Origin: Clostridiales bacterium
GTDB taxonomy: Bacteria > Bacillota > Clostridia > Peptostreptococcales > Anaerovoracaceae
Direction: 5' to 3'
DNA: 5,525 nt
Assembly (NCBI GenBank): GCA_009778945.1
Contig: WRFF01000113.1
Location: 1-5,525, forward strand
A program made the position numbers and the translations under genes. A model generated the notes under the pieces. It was not told the DNA's origin. It made no database searches and was given only the letters and a program-made list of their open reading frames with translations. Shown here one piece after another: positions 1 to 5,525 of this stretch (positions are counted from its first letter, which is position 1; every line of letters starts with the position of its first letter).

Positions 1-1222
1 GAAATACTCCGAGGATCTCCCGGCTGGAACCCGTGGCGGACACCAAGCGGATGTCGATTTCCTTTGTACCCGTATCCGCGACGATCTTGTCCTGGATATG
101 CGCGAGGCAGTCCTTCAGGGCCTTCACCGGGTCCCCGTGCGTCCTGCCGTAATGGCTCGCCACGATCTCATCGGTTTCCATATCGACCAGGCAGGCCTTC
201 GTTGTGGTCGAGCCCCCGTCCACACCGAGGATGTACTTGCATCCCGGCTGAACTTTGCCGCCGGGAGCCGTGTCGGATACAATGTCTGATTCCGCACCGG
301 ATGTCGCCTTTTCAGCTGCGTTGTTGTTCAGCTCAGTCGCCATATCAAATGACGCGCCGTGCGTGTCGAAGAACCGCACCTTGGACGTCCAGTCCTTCAA
401 CGCAGGCAACGAATCGAAACGGATCTCATTATGCCGGAAGAGTTTGTCCGTCGCCGGAAGCGGGCTCCCGGAAACCGGCGCCAGCACCGCGGCGCCCAGC
501 GCCTCAAAAACCGGGGCCGTCTCGGGGATTATGAACTCGATCTCCGGCGCCTTTTCTCTTATAAAGCGGATGATATGACGGTTCAGCGTAATCCCGCCGG
601 TCAGCACGACCCGGCCAGATGTCACCCGGGCCCGCTTCAAAAAGTCGATCACCTTCACCGCCATCACGTCGGAAAGCGAGAGTACAATGTCGTCCTTCGT
701 CGCCTCCCGCTTGTTCAGCCGGTGGGTGCAGTCGCTCTTCATAAACACGGAGCAGCGCGTGGACAGCGCGTAAACGTTCGCCGTGTCCGGCACCTTCTCT
801 ATATCGTCCAGCGTCATATCCATGCGGGCGAGCTGCTGCTTGAGAAATTCCCCCGTGCCAGACGCGCACTTATTTCCGGAAAAGCTGTTCACAATCTTGC
901 CGTTATCTAATGAATAGACGATAAGATCCTCCCCGCCCATGCTCACAACCGCGTCCGTACCCGCGTCAAGACCCAACGCCTTCAGCGCCGCCTCCACGCA
1001 GAGCGGTTCCAGCGTGCCGGACACGTCGAACATAAACCGGCCCTCGTTGCCCGTTACCAGCGCCGGAATCCCCGCCGGCACCCGGCCCTCTTCCAGCAGC
1101 TTCCGCGTCGCCGCCTCAAAATCCCCTTCATGCGCGCGCGCCGCGCTCCAAACCGGCCGGCCATCCTCCGCCAGCGCCATTTTCATACTCGTCGAACCGA
1201 TATTAATCCCTAAAGACAGCAT
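1..1222 (-). CDS. 2-hydroxyacyl-CoA dehydratase activase, long form (BadF/BadG/BcrA/BcrD ATPase family), C-terminus outside window
   Basis: The family activates 2-hydroxyacyl-CoA dehydratases or benzoyl-CoA reductase-like enzymes: an ASKHA-fold ATPase carrying a [4Fe-4S] cluster between subunits injects one electron into the dehydratase at the cost of ATP, in the cytoplasm. Only the first 407 codons are visible. The first ATPase domain (about residues 1-250) shows the phosphate-1 loop GINIGSTSMK (5-14), Cys119 in NKCASGTGEF, Cys157 in STRCSVF, and VLTGGI (206-211). Cys119 and Cys157 are spaced like the cluster ligands of HgdC. A second ATPase domain begins at residue 330 with YILGVDGGSTTTK. 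Two tandem domains are typical of long Clostridial proteins (about 1400 residues) that continue into DUF2229 and dehydratase-like regions; that part is not visible. The linker at about 288-327 is Ala/Ser/Asn-rich. The first loop has Asn7 where HgdC-type proteins have Asp. The ATG at 1222 is preceded by GAGG at 1230-1227. The specific substrate cannot be told. Confidence 0.93.
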   Translation of the reverse strand, partial: MLSLGINIGSTSMKMALAEDGRPVWSAARAHEGDFEAATRKLLEEGRVPAGIPALVTGNEGRFMFDVSGTLEPLCVEAALKALGLDAGTDAVVSMGGEDLIVYSLDNGKIVNSFSGNKCASGTGEFLKQQLARMDMTLDDIEKVPDTANVYALSTRCSVFMKSDCTHRLNKREATKDDIVLSLSDVMAVKVIDFLKRARVTSGRVVLTGGITLNRHIIRFIREKAPEIEFIIPETAPVFEALGAAVLAPVSGSPLPATDKLFRHNEIRFDSLPALKDWTSKVRFFDTHGASFDMATELNNNAAEKATSGAESDIVSDTAPGGKVQPGCKYILGVDGGSTTTKACLVDMETDEIVASHYGRTHGDPVKALKDCLAHIQDKIVADTGTKEIDIRLVSATGSSREILGVF

Positions 1223-1254
1223 AGAACCTCACTTACTTTCCTTGCATATACAAT

Positions 1255-1278
1255 CTCCCCGACGTTTCCATCGGGGAG
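1255..1278 (-). promoter_or_regulatory. Perfect 8-bp inverted repeat in the activase 5' leader
   Basis: Arms CTCCCCGA (1255-1262) and TCGGGGAG (1271-1278) are exactly complementary around an 8-base loop. The element starts a few bases downstream of the candidate activase -10 (1294-1289) and lies 32 bases before the activase ATG, so the transcript would begin with this stem-loop. No T-run follows it on the minus strand, so it does not look like a terminator for that strand. On the plus strand the downstream sequence is only TA-rich. It may be a 5' stabilising hairpin or a repressor operator. The symmetry is seen directly; the role is inferred. Confidence 0.55.
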
Positions 1279-1288
1279 CGCTATATAT

Positions 1289-1297
1289 ATTTTAGCA
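1289..1297 (-). promoter_or_regulatory. Candidate extended -10 promoter of the activase gene
   Basis: Read on the minus strand, TGCTAAAAT gives a TG dinucleotide one base before a -10-like TAAAAT (1294-1289). No good -35 hexamer lies 16-18 bases upstream, which an extended -10 can tolerate. Transcription would start near 1282, about 60 bases before the activase start codon. The surrounding DNA is strongly AT-rich, unlike the coding regions. Confidence 0.45.
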
Positions 1298-1310
1298 TAT
1301 TATTTTTTAT

Positions 1311-1339
1311 CTGATATTTGTTTTCCCGTCTGCTATACT
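1311..1339 (+). promoter_or_regulatory. Candidate plus-strand promoter, divergent from the activase promoter
   Basis: CTGATA (1311-1316, 4 of 6 to TTGACA), a 17-base spacer and TATACT (1334-1339, 5 of 6 to TATAAT) are preceded by an extended-promoter TG at 1331-1332. Transcription would start near 1346 and run antisense across the NYN remnant toward the helicase gene, with a leader of about 400 bases. It could be a second helicase promoter, a source of antisense RNA, or chance in AT-rich DNA. Confidence 0.35.
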
Positions 1340-1380
1340 AAAGACAAATACCGAGGCGGGCGATTCAAACGGCTAATTAC

Positions 1381-1650
1381 CTAAGAAGAACCCGCGTTTT
1401 TATATTCGATTTTGTTTCGCGTCGTCTCACGATTTAAGAATGCGTAGTATTTTGGTTCAAGCGTCCGATACAAGGATGACATTCTTTCTTCGTTCGGCGC
1501 AAGCAACCGTTCAAACTTGTCCTTTTCAATTAAATACTGAACCATTCTGAAATAGTCGCCGTCACCCGATACCAAAATTATTTTGTCGAAATCCTCCTTC
1601 TCAGCGATTTTCCGCATAACATGGAACACGATATCCGTATCAACATTCCC
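1381..1650 (-). pseudogene. LabA/DUF88-type NYN-domain protein, C-terminal remnant
   Basis: NYN-domain proteins have a PIN-like fold and are putative metal-dependent RNases with clustered acidic residues; family members are usually about 150-200 residues. Only the C-terminal half is here. Family-like sequence begins at GNVDTDIVFHVM, continues through the hallmark ILVSGDGDY and a typical LLAPNEERMSSLYRTLEP stretch, and ends at a TAG at 1383-1381. The N-terminal strand with the first catalytic Asp (IDxxN-type) is absent. The frame is closed by a TAG at 1653-1651, directly before the Gly codon, and by a TGA four codons further upstream. None of the upstream frames I read resembles the missing half. 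A GTG at 1629 could open an 82-residue ORF, but the product would lack essential residues. The segment is visibly more AT-rich than its neighbours. Truncation by deletion or rearrangement near 1650 is the simplest reading; a residual expressed domain cannot be excluded. Confidence 0.75.
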
Positions 1651-1672
1651 CTACCCCAGCGGTCAAGGGTTG

Positions 1673-1686
1673 CGAACATATGTACG
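1673..1686. promoter_or_regulatory. Candidate LexA/DinR (SOS) box
   Basis: CGAACATATGTACG matches the Gram-positive LexA consensus CGAAC-N4-GTTCG at 9 of 10 half-site positions, and the central ATAT fits the usual R-N-R-Y pattern. It is a 14-bp palindrome with a single mismatched pair. It lies just upstream of the candidate helicase -10 (1697-1702), in the -35/spacer region, where bound repressor would block RNA polymerase. This suggests that DNA damage induces the helicase gene. No second box is visible in the window. Confidence 0.6.
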
Positions 1687-1691
1687 AAAAA

Positions 1692-1702
1692 TATGCTACT
1701 AT
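1692..1702 (+). promoter_or_regulatory. Candidate helicase promoter (extended -10)
   Basis: TGCTACTAT (1694-1702) is an extended -10 with TG one base before TACTAT. An alternative, overlapping reading is TTGCGA (1670-1675), a 16-base spacer and TATGCT (1692-1697). Either way the start point falls about 40-50 bases before the helicase ATG, and the LexA-like box overlaps the -35/spacer region. Confidence 0.45.
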
Positions 1703-1734
1703 TGAACAGTTGAATACGATAAGTGAACATAACC

Positions 1735-1743
1735 GAGGAAGGA
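1735..1743 (+). promoter_or_regulatory. Ribosome binding site fixing the helicase start
   Basis: GAGGAAGGA contains two overlapping AGGA cores and ends 6 bases before the ATG at 1750. It is the strongest Shine-Dalgarno sequence in the window and supports this ATG as the start of the helicase. Confidence 0.8.
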
Positions 1744-1749
1744 TAGCGA

Positions 1750-4700
1750 ATGGCTTTTTTATTGGATAATTTGGCGGCGCACGCACCGAGGCAAACGGTC
1801 AGCGCGGGGGTGCGGCTGTCGGCGAACGGGCTTGTACAGGTAGCGAGCCATACCCCTGGCTTGCTTACGGCAACTGTGCAGGATGACGGAAAGGCCTATG
1901 ACGTCGTCATAAAATACAGGAAAGAACCGGGCGATATCGAGGCCGCGTCCTGTACCTGCCCGCAGTTCACGCAGGATGAATCTATTGTCTATTGCCGGCA
2001 TATCGTGGCCGCGGCGCTGAGAGGCGGGCGTATTTTTCCGAATATATCTCGCGGGGGGACTGAAAATACAGGGGAGGGTTTGACCGACGAAGGCGGTATG
2101 GCACTGCGAAAAGTTCCTGATGTTTCCGGGGCTGCCGGCGCCGAAAAAACTGGAGTCAAAAAAGCCGAAACCGATGGGGCGAAGAGAGAACGGTTGGATC
2201 GCCTGCTTTCTGACGAGATGTGTGTCAGAAGACCAAACAACGCCACGCCATCCTTTGTTTCGGAAGCGGCGGAGCCCCGCCGCCCCCTGCCGGTGCCGCG
2301 CGAACGGCAAACGGATTATATCGCGGCCCAGCTTTTGCGGAATACGGCTGCGCGCGATTCAAAATTTGCCGACGTCTTTGTGAAAGAAGAGCCCTTCCGG
2401 CTCGAGGCGATGATCGGAGCAGACGCCAGAGGGCCCGTGACCCTCAGCTTCCGTATCGGCAGAGAACACGGCGGCCACCTGTATATTATCCGCGATCTTT
2501 GGGAGTTCGTGGACGGGTTCCGGACGGGCGCCCTTTACGCGCTCGGCACGAAAGGCGGAAATGTCTGCCTCTGCCGGGAAGCTTTTGCACCGGACAGCCT
2601 CCCGCTGCTTGAGTTTCTTTTGAACCGGTACGACCCGATGAGCAGCGGCTATCAGGGGCGCGCAAAAGATCGGCGCGATATGGCGCTGAACCCCGCCGAA
2701 GCCGACGCGTTCTTCGCGGCCGCCGGAAGCGTGCGCATGAAGACACAGACATGGGGCGAAGAGCGGACTTTGCCCATTAAGGACGGCGATTATTCGATTT
2801 TGATCCGCGTCGAGAAAGCGGCCGCAAGCTCCGGCGGCGGGCTGGTTTTGCGCACATCGGATCATTACAGGATCGTGTCCGGCTCTCTGCGGATCTACGC
2901 GATTTCCGAAGACGCGGTCTGGCGGAGCAGCGAAGAATGCGCGGCGGCCTGCCGCGGCCTTTTGAGCGCGCTAGCGGCGGGCAGGGGCGCGCTGTATTTT
3001 GCGGAAAAAGATATTCCCACCATGTTCGCGAACGTTATTCGCAGGGTTGAGCCCTATCTGACAGTCGAGATGTCGGACGAAGTCGAAAGAATCGTTCCGC
3101 CGGAACTGAAAACGCGGGTCTGGTTCGATATGAGCGAGGCCGGTTATGTAACGGCGCGGATGGATTTTTCCTACGGCGACCTCACGCACAACGCGTTCGA
3201 GGAGCCGAAACGCCCCGAAGTTTCGCTTGACCCCGCAGGCGAGGCTTACGCGGAGAGCGTCCTGAGGCATTATGTGGGGCAGGTGTCTTTCGGGGCGGGG
3301 ATGCTGGTTGTCCTGGATAACGAACTCCGCGAGGAGCGGCTCTATGTACTCGCCACGGAAGGCCTTGACAAAATCCGGGAGTTCGCCGAAGTCTTCGCGT
3401 CCGGGAGCTTCGACACGCTGAAAGCCAAGCCGCCGATAAACGTCAGCGTCGGCGTCAGGGTGGACGGGCGTCTCCTGACGCTCCATATAGGCGCGGATGG
3501 CGTGGATTTCTCCGAGCTGGCGGGCGTCCTGCGCAGCTACCGGCTGGCGAAGAAATACCACCGGCTGAAAGACGGGTCTTTCCTCGCCCTCGAAGGCGAC
3601 GCGCTTGAGGAACTTTCGGATCTGACGGAAGGGCTTGACCTCGATCCGGGCATGTTCAAAGCGGACGCGGAAAGCCCCGGGCAGAGCAGTGTCACCCTGG
3701 ATATGAACAGGGCGATGTATATCGACGCGATGATGAGGAAGAGCGATTCGATCCGGTATGACCGTGACAAGAATTTCCGCAGTGTCCTGCATAATTTCAG
3801 CGACGTGGCAAACGCGGACTATCAGCCGCCCGCGGCACTCGCCGGCACGCTCAGGAACTATCAGGATACCGGTTACCGGTGGCTGCGCACGGTAGACGCG
3901 CTCGGCTTCGGCGGCATCCTCGCCGACGATATGGGGCTTGGAAAAACGCTTCAGGTGCTGTCCCTGCTCTCGGCGGTCAAGGCCGAAGAATCTATGGGGG
4001 GAAGGCTTCCCTCCATCGTTGTCTGCCCGTCTTCGATCGCGCTTAACTGGGAAAGCGAAGCGAAAAGATTCACGCCGGACCTCAGTGTAACCGTGGTCAT
4101 CGGCTCGGCGTCCGCGCGCAAAATTATTATTGAGAAGGCGAAGCGGCATACCCGGAGCGGCAGGGACAGTAAGGATAGCGAGGACAGTCAGAGCGGCAAA
4201 AAATCGGCAAAAACGCCAGATTTGTTCGTAACATCTTATGATCTGCTCAAGCGCGACATCGAACTCTACGAGGGGATCGCGTTTCGCTTTGTCATCATCG
4301 ATGAAGCGCAGTACATCAAAAATCAGACGACGCAGAACGCGAAGTCGGTGAAACTTCTTTCGGGTAGGACGCGGCTGGCGCTGACCGGCACGCCGATCGA
4401 GAACACGCTTGCGGAACTCTGGTCGATTTTCGACTTTCTTATGCCGGGATATCTTTTTCGGTATAACCGTTTCAAAACGCGGTTCGAAACCCCGATTGTG
4501 AAACAGACCGACACACGGGCCGAAGGCCGCCTGACGGAAATGGTGCGCCCGTTCATTCTGCGCCGGCTGAAGAAGGACGTGCTGAAGGAGCTGCCGGAAA
4601 AAATCGAGACGGTGCTGCGGTCCGAACTGGAAGGCGAGCAGCGCAAGCTCTATTTAGCGACAATGGCGCGCACGAAGAAAGAGTTCGCGGACAAACTTAC

Positions 4701-5316
4701 CGCCGCCGGTGCGCCGCGATCGAAGATCGAAATCCTTGCGGCGCTCACACGCATGCGCCGCATCTGCTGCGACCCTGCGATCGTATTCGAGAATTATTCG
4801 GGCGGCAGCGCGAAGCTTGACGCCTGTATGGAACTCGTAGAGAGCTGCCTCGAATCCGGCCACCGCATCTTGTTGTTTTCGCAGTTCACGACCATGCTCG
4901 ACCGGATCGAAAAAAGGCTGTGGGACGCGAAAATCGACTGGTACAGGCTCGACGGATCGACGCCGGTCCCGGAGCGCCATTCGCTGATGAACAATTTCAA
5001 CAACGGGGACACGCCGGTGTTCCTGATTTCCCTGAGGGCCGGCGGGACAGGGCTCAACCTCACGGGCGCCGACATTGTCATCCACTATGATCCGTGGTGG
5101 AATATCAGCGTGCAAAATCAAGCGACGGACCGTGCGCACCGCATCGGGCAGACGAACCGCGTCCAGGTCTTCAAACTGATTGCGAAAGACACGATCGAGG
5201 AGCGCATTATGGAGCTGCAGGATCGCAAAGCGGACCTTGCAGACCGCATCATCCGCGAAGGCGGCGATGTATTTGAAACACTGACCGAAGAGGAATTGCT
5301 GTCGCTGTTTGAGTAA
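1750..5316 (+). CDS. SWIM zinc finger - SNF2-family DEAD/DEAH-box ATPase (bacterial SNF2 helicase)
   Basis: A complete 1188-residue, double-stranded-DNA-translocase-type SNF2 ATPase. A SWIM finger lies at about residues 50-90 with CxC (Cys68, Cys70) and CxH (Cys82, His84). A charged, low-complexity linker (about 93-185) leads to a long region (about 200-640) placed like the bacterial SNF2-associated domain (PF08455). The ATPase core follows: motif I DDMGLGKT (726-733), motif Ia IVVCPSS (756-762), motif II DEAQ (851-854), motif III LTGTPIEN (878-885), motif IV ILLFSQF (1040-1046), motif V ISLRAGGTGLNLTGAD (1093-1108) and motif VI QATDRAHRIGQ (1124-1134). All the expected ATP-binding and arginine-finger residues are present, so the enzyme should be active. 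A hydrophilic insert with a DSx repeat (about 797-822) lies between motifs Ia and II. SNF2 proteins move along duplex DNA to remodel or displace bound proteins; the partner here is unknown. It stands alone, with its own promoter and a LexA-like box, which favours a repair or stress role. No clear terminator follows. Confidence 0.96.
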   Translation: MAFLLDNLAAHAPRQTVSAGVRLSANGLVQVASHTPGLLTATVQDDGKAYDVVIKYRKEPGDIEAASCTCPQFTQDESIVYCRHIVAAALRGGRIFPNISRGGTENTGEGLTDEGGMALRKVPDVSGAAGAEKTGVKKAETDGAKRERLDRLLSDEMCVRRPNNATPSFVSEAAEPRRPLPVPRERQTDYIAAQLLRNTAARDSKFADVFVKEEPFRLEAMIGADARGPVTLSFRIGREHGGHLYIIRDLWEFVDGFRTGALYALGTKGGNVCLCREAFAPDSLPLLEFLLNRYDPMSSGYQGRAKDRRDMALNPAEADAFFAAAGSVRMKTQTWGEERTLPIKDGDYSILIRVEKAAASSGGGLVLRTSDHYRIVSGSLRIYAISEDAVWRSSEECAAACRGLLSALAAGRGALYFAEKDIPTMFANVIRRVEPYLTVEMSDEVERIVPPELKTRVWFDMSEAGYVTARMDFSYGDLTHNAFEEPKRPEVSLDPAGEAYAESVLRHYVGQVSFGAGMLVVLDNELREERLYVLATEGLDKIREFAEVFASGSFDTLKAKPPINVSVGVRVDGRLLTLHIGADGVDFSELAGVLRSYRLAKKYHRLKDGSFLALEGDALEELSDLTEGLDLDPGMFKADAESPGQSSVTLDMNRAMYIDAMMRKSDSIRYDRDKNFRSVLHNFSDVANADYQPPAALAGTLRNYQDTGYRWLRTVDALGFGGILADDMGLGKTLQVLSLLSAVKAEESMGGRLPSIVVCPSSIALNWESEAKRFTPDLSVTVVIGSASARKIIIEKAKRHTRSGRDSKDSEDSQSGKKSAKTPDLFVTSYDLLKRDIELYEGIAFRFVIIDEAQYIKNQTTQNAKSVKLLSGRTRLALTGTPIENTLAELWSIFDFLMPGYLFRYNRFKTRFETPIVKQTDTRAEGRLTEMVRPFILRRLKKDVLKELPEKIETVLRSELEGEQRKLYLATMARTKKEFADKLTAAGAPRSKIEILAALTRMRRICCDPAIVFENYSGGSAKLDACMELVESCLESGHRILLFSQFTTMLDRIEKRLWDAKIDWYRLDGSTPVPERHSLMNNFNNGDTPVFLISLRAGGTGLNLTGADIVIHYDPWWNISVQNQATDRAHRIGQTNRVQVFKLIAKDTIEERIMELQDRKADLADRIIREGGDVFETLTEEELLSLFE
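4156..4198 (+). repeat. Imperfect 9-bp tandem repeat in the helicase linker, flanked by a 7-bp direct repeat
   Basis: Three 9-base units (4165-4173, 4174-4182, 4183-4191) encode DSK-DSE-DSQ. They are bracketed by two copies of AGCGGCA (4156-4162 and 4192-4198), exactly 36 bases apart. All spacings are multiples of three, so gain or loss of a unit keeps the frame. The encoded segment is a hydrophilic loop inside RecA-like lobe 1 of the helicase. Confidence 0.7.
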
Positions 5317-5324
5317 GGCAATTT

Positions 5325-5333
5325 TGATATAAT
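5325..5333 (+). promoter_or_regulatory. Candidate promoter with perfect extended -10 after the helicase stop
   Basis: TGATATAAT gives a consensus TATAAT (5328-5333) with TG at 5325-5326; no good -35 is seen. It starts 9 bases after the helicase stop codon and is enclosed by a short inverted repeat, GCTGTT (5304-5309) and AACAGC (5335-5340), whose left arm lies in the end of the helicase gene. It would drive the downstream gene or genes independently. Confidence 0.5.
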
Positions 5334-5343
5334 CAACAGCAAG

Positions 5344-5418
5344 ATGAACGATAAGAATTACCCTCTCTATATACCGTCGCTTGTCTTGGGAATTGTTGCG
5401 ATTCGGACCAATTTATAA
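5344..5418 (+). CDS. Doubtful 24-codon ORF, possible degenerate N-terminus of a small membrane protein
   Basis: ATG at 5344 and TAA at 5416-5418 give a peptide of 24 residues with a hydrophobic core, IPSLVLGIVAI (residues 10-20). It resembles the first transmembrane segment of small DUF4190-like membrane proteins, but stops early. No convincing Shine-Dalgarno precedes it, and the predicted start point from the TATAAT at 5328 lies only a few bases before the ATG. It may be chance, a leader peptide, or the remains of a longer gene. I do not assign a function. Confidence 0.2.
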   Translation: MNDKNYPLYIPSLVLGIVAIRTNL

Positions 5419-5424
5419 CATAAT
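5396..5424 (+). promoter_or_regulatory. Candidate promoter before the last ORF
   Basis: TTGCGA (5396-5401, 4 of 6 to TTGACA), a 17-base spacer and CATAAT (5419-5424, 5 of 6 to TATAAT). Transcription would start near 5431, giving a very short leader for an ATG at 5443 or about 45 bases for an ATG at 5476. It lies in AT-rich DNA where chance matches are common. Confidence 0.35.
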
Positions 5425-5442
5425 ATCCTCTACAATAGTAAA

Positions 5443-5525
5443 ATGAATGATATGGAAACAGATTTTTCAATAACCATGACAACGCTGCCTGCGGGCGACG
5501 CCGCAATCAGTACGATAATTGACGC
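5443..5525 (+). CDS. Start of a protein, possibly FeoA-like (SH3-fold), cut by the window end
   Basis: The frame opens at ATG 5443, with further ATGs at 5452 and 5476, and stays open for 27 codons to the window edge. The base composition becomes GC-rich from about 5485, as in the other genes here. The stretch MTTLPAGDAAISTIID recalls the opening of FeoA-domain proteins (a Leu-x-x-Gly turn followed by a beta strand). FeoA is the small cytoplasmic partner of the ferrous-iron transporter FeoB, and often lies first in feo operons of Clostridia. The match covers fewer than 20 residues, so the family call is tentative. No strong ribosome binding site marks the start; 5476 gives the most FeoA-like length. 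Confidence 0.5.
   Translation, partial: MNDMETDFSITMTTLPAGDAAISTIID

Noticed and set aside
504..869. 121-codon minus-strand frame inside the activase
   Set aside because: It is a shifted frame of the activase itself. The true frame carries the ATPase motifs and cysteines and continues across this segment without a break.
359..910. 183-codon plus-strand open frame opposite the activase
   Set aside because: It is antisense to a clear activase coding frame, has a biased Arg-rich composition and shows no family features.
1325..1360. Possible terminator: CCCGTCT pairing with AGGCGGG
   Set aside because: The stem needs a G-U pair, the loop is 22 bases long, and no T-run follows on either strand.
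1702..1714. Imperfect palindrome TTGAACAGTTGAA as a second LexA site
   Set aside because: The half-site spacing is wrong for LexA (1 base instead of 4) and the arms mismatch, so it is not called a box.
2971..4149. 392-codon open frame antisense to the helicase gene
   Set aside because: It lies wholly inside the helicase gene, whose motifs are intact. The predicted protein is Arg/His/Pro-rich with no recognisable domain, as expected of an antisense frame in GC-rich coding DNA.
1750..5316. Helicase as part of a multi-gene defence system such as DISARM
   Set aside because: DISARM has an SNF2-like DrmD, but no methylase, DrmA/B/C partner or other defence gene is visible here. The architecture is that of the common standalone Firmicutes SWIM-SNF2 protein.
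5304..5340. Inverted repeat after the helicase as a terminator
   Set aside because: Six paired bases around a long AT-rich loop and no T-tract downstream. The enclosed perfect -10 makes a promoter more likely than a terminator.

Overview
The window suggests an anaerobic Gram-positive bacterium of the Clostridia (Bacillota). This rests on family content and sequence style only. The evidence is a long-form activator of 2-hydroxyacyl-CoA dehydratases, a SWIM-SNF2_assoc-SNF2 helicase of the type common in Firmicutes, a near-consensus Gram-positive LexA/DinR box, and GC-rich genes separated by AT-rich intergenic DNA. No species can be named.

Layout. (1) Positions 1-1222, minus strand: the N-terminal 407 codons of a 2-hydroxyacyl-CoA dehydratase activase. 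It runs off the left edge. The visible part holds one complete BcrAD/BadFG-type ATPase domain with its iron-sulphur cysteines, and the start of a second. (2) Positions 1223-1380: a regulatory gap with two back-to-back candidate promoters and a perfect 8-bp hairpin at the predicted 5' end of the activase mRNA. (3) Positions 1381-1650, minus strand: the C-terminal half of a LabA/DUF88-type NYN-domain protein. Its N-terminal half is missing and two in-frame stops lie just upstream, so it is called a pseudogene remnant. (4) Positions 1651-1749: control region of the helicase gene, with a LexA-like box, an extended -10 and a strong ribosome binding site. (5) Positions 1750-5316, plus strand: a complete 1188-residue SNF2-family ATPase with an N-terminal SWIM zinc finger and all the helicase motifs seen in the family. 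(6) Positions 5317-5525: a perfect extended -10, a 24-codon ORF of doubtful status, a second promoter, and the first codons of a protein that may be FeoA-like and runs off the right edge.

How the genes relate. They do not form one operon. The activase belongs to radical dehydratase chemistry of amino-acid or acyl-CoA fermentation. The helicase stands alone under its own promoter, and the LexA-like box suggests, as an inference, that it is part of the DNA-damage (SOS) response. The NYN remnant is divergent from the helicase and appears truncated right at the helicase control region, so a rearrangement may have brought the helicase promoter here. I see no CRISPR array, tRNA, rRNA or transposase.
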